From contig CAJONF010000242.1 of the NCBI GenBank assembly GCA_905236665.1, forward strand, positions 1 through 5,171: 5,171 nt of DNA. The letters run 5' to 3'. The stretch's first letter is position 1; the number at the start of each line of letters is the position of its first letter. Below, piece by piece: positions 4,728-5,171 of this stretch. The position numbers were made by a program, and so were the translations under genes. The notes beneath the pieces are model-generated. The model was not told the origin of the DNA. It ran no database searches and worked only from the letters and a program-made list of their open reading frames with translations. This DNA comes from an uncultured Selenomonadaceae bacterium (GTDB lineage Bacteria > Bacillota > Negativicutes > Selenomonadales > Selenomonadaceae).

Positions 4728-5171
4728 ATGTTTAATCCTGTTCAAGTTGGGGAAGGAAAACGGTATAGCTATGACAGAACAAAAGAAATTATGGAGATGC
4801 CGCATCTTTTGGATCTTCAGCGCAAATCCTATGCATGGTTTAAAGAGGAGGGATTAGCGGAAATATTTAGGGACGTTTCGCCCATTTCGGACTTTTCCGG
4901 CAAGCTGGAATTGTTTTTTGAATCGTTTACTTTTGATGAACCTAAATATTCGCTGGAAGAATGCAAACGCCGTGACGGTACCTATGCCGCGCCCTTGCGC
5001 GTTAAAGTTAAATTGCACAACAAAGAGAAAGGTTACGTGAAAGAACAAACTGTCTTTTTTGGTGATTTTCCGTTGATGACGGAGACAGGTACATTTATTA
5101 TCAATGGGGCGGAGCGGGTTATTGTTTCGCAGCTGGTACGTAGCCCGGGGGTTTATTTTGATAAGACGCTC
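4728..5171 (+). CDS. rpoB: RNA polymerase beta subunit RpoB, N-terminal part
   Basis: The first 148 codons are present and the frame is open at the right edge; full RpoB is well over 1,100 residues. I translated it by hand. It begins MFNPVQVGEGKRYSYDRTKE, continues with LDLQRKSYAWFKEEGL (about 27-42) and RDVSPISDFSG, then TYAAPLRVKVKL, and reaches the strongly conserved GDFPLMTETGTF, INGAERVIVSQLVRSPGVYF of the beta protrusion. These are near-universal RpoB segments, and the opening is of Firmicutes type. The subunit forms one side of the active-site cleft of RNA polymerase; the rifampicin region lies beyond the window. In most bacteria rpoB follows rplL in the rplKAJL-rpoBC cluster. Here its upstream neighbour is a divergent tRNA gene, and rpoB has its own promoter and structured leader. 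Confidence 0.97.
   Translation, partial: MFNPVQVGEGKRYSYDRTKEIMEMPHLLDLQRKSYAWFKEEGLAEIFRDVSPISDFSGKLELFFESFTFDEPKYSLEECKRRDGTYAAPLRVKVKLHNKEKGYVKEQTVFFGDFPLMTETGTFIINGAERVIVSQLVRSPGVYFDKTL

Noticed and set aside
4854..5048. Minus-strand 64-codon frame
   Set aside because: Antisense to rpoB.
1..5171. CRISPR array, insertion sequence, prophage or defence system
   Set aside because: No regularly spaced repeats, transposase, integrase or defence-type gene; all long coding regions are assigned to housekeeping families.

Overview
The window reads as chromosomal DNA of a moderately AT-rich Bacillota (Firmicutes) bacterium. This rests on the paired cdaA-cdaR genes, strong Shine-Dalgarno (SD) sequences, GTG starts and a Firmicutes-like RpoB N-terminus. 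A clostridial or Negativicutes-type organism is a reasonable guess, but the sequence alone cannot settle it. Everything here looks like core or housekeeping DNA: I see no insertion sequence, phage gene, toxin-antitoxin pair or CRISPR array.

Layout from left to right. (1) 1-436, minus: a GNAT N-acetyltransferase, cut by the window edge near its C-terminus, with an inverted repeat just upstream of its SD. (2) 587-1141, plus: a small secreted lytic transglycosylase. (3) 1150-1184: a hairpin terminator shared by this gene and the operon converging on it. (4) 3098 down to 1300, minus: cdaA (diadenylate cyclase) and cdaR (YbbR-repeat regulator), coupled through an ATGA overlap and driven by a well-formed promoter at 3126-3154. 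The glmM gene that often follows cdaR is absent. (5) 4325-3189, minus: a membrane-anchored MsrA-MsrB fusion. (6) 4493-4417, minus: tRNA-Arg(CCU). (7) 4728 to the right edge, plus: the first 148 codons of rpoB.

Functional links: the left half concerns the cell envelope (peptidoglycan cleavage, and c-di-AMP signalling, which is tied to wall and osmotic homeostasis), and MsrAB would repair oxidised methionines in proteins outside the membrane. The right half is information processing: tRNA-Arg and rpoB are transcribed apart from back-to-back sigma-70-type promoters whose -35 boxes lie only 12 bp apart.

The least ordinary piece is the roughly 150-nt rpoB leader (about 4579-4727). It holds a 16-bp hairpin built from a tandem TTAGGAG-type unit. 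The 3' arm of this hairpin can pair alternatively with the rpoB SD, and the 5' arm resembles an SD itself. A possible 17-codon upstream ORF with two AGG codons ends inside the hairpin, opposite a tRNA gene that reads AGG. This may be a translational switch or only a dispersed repeat that landed there; the sequence alone cannot decide.
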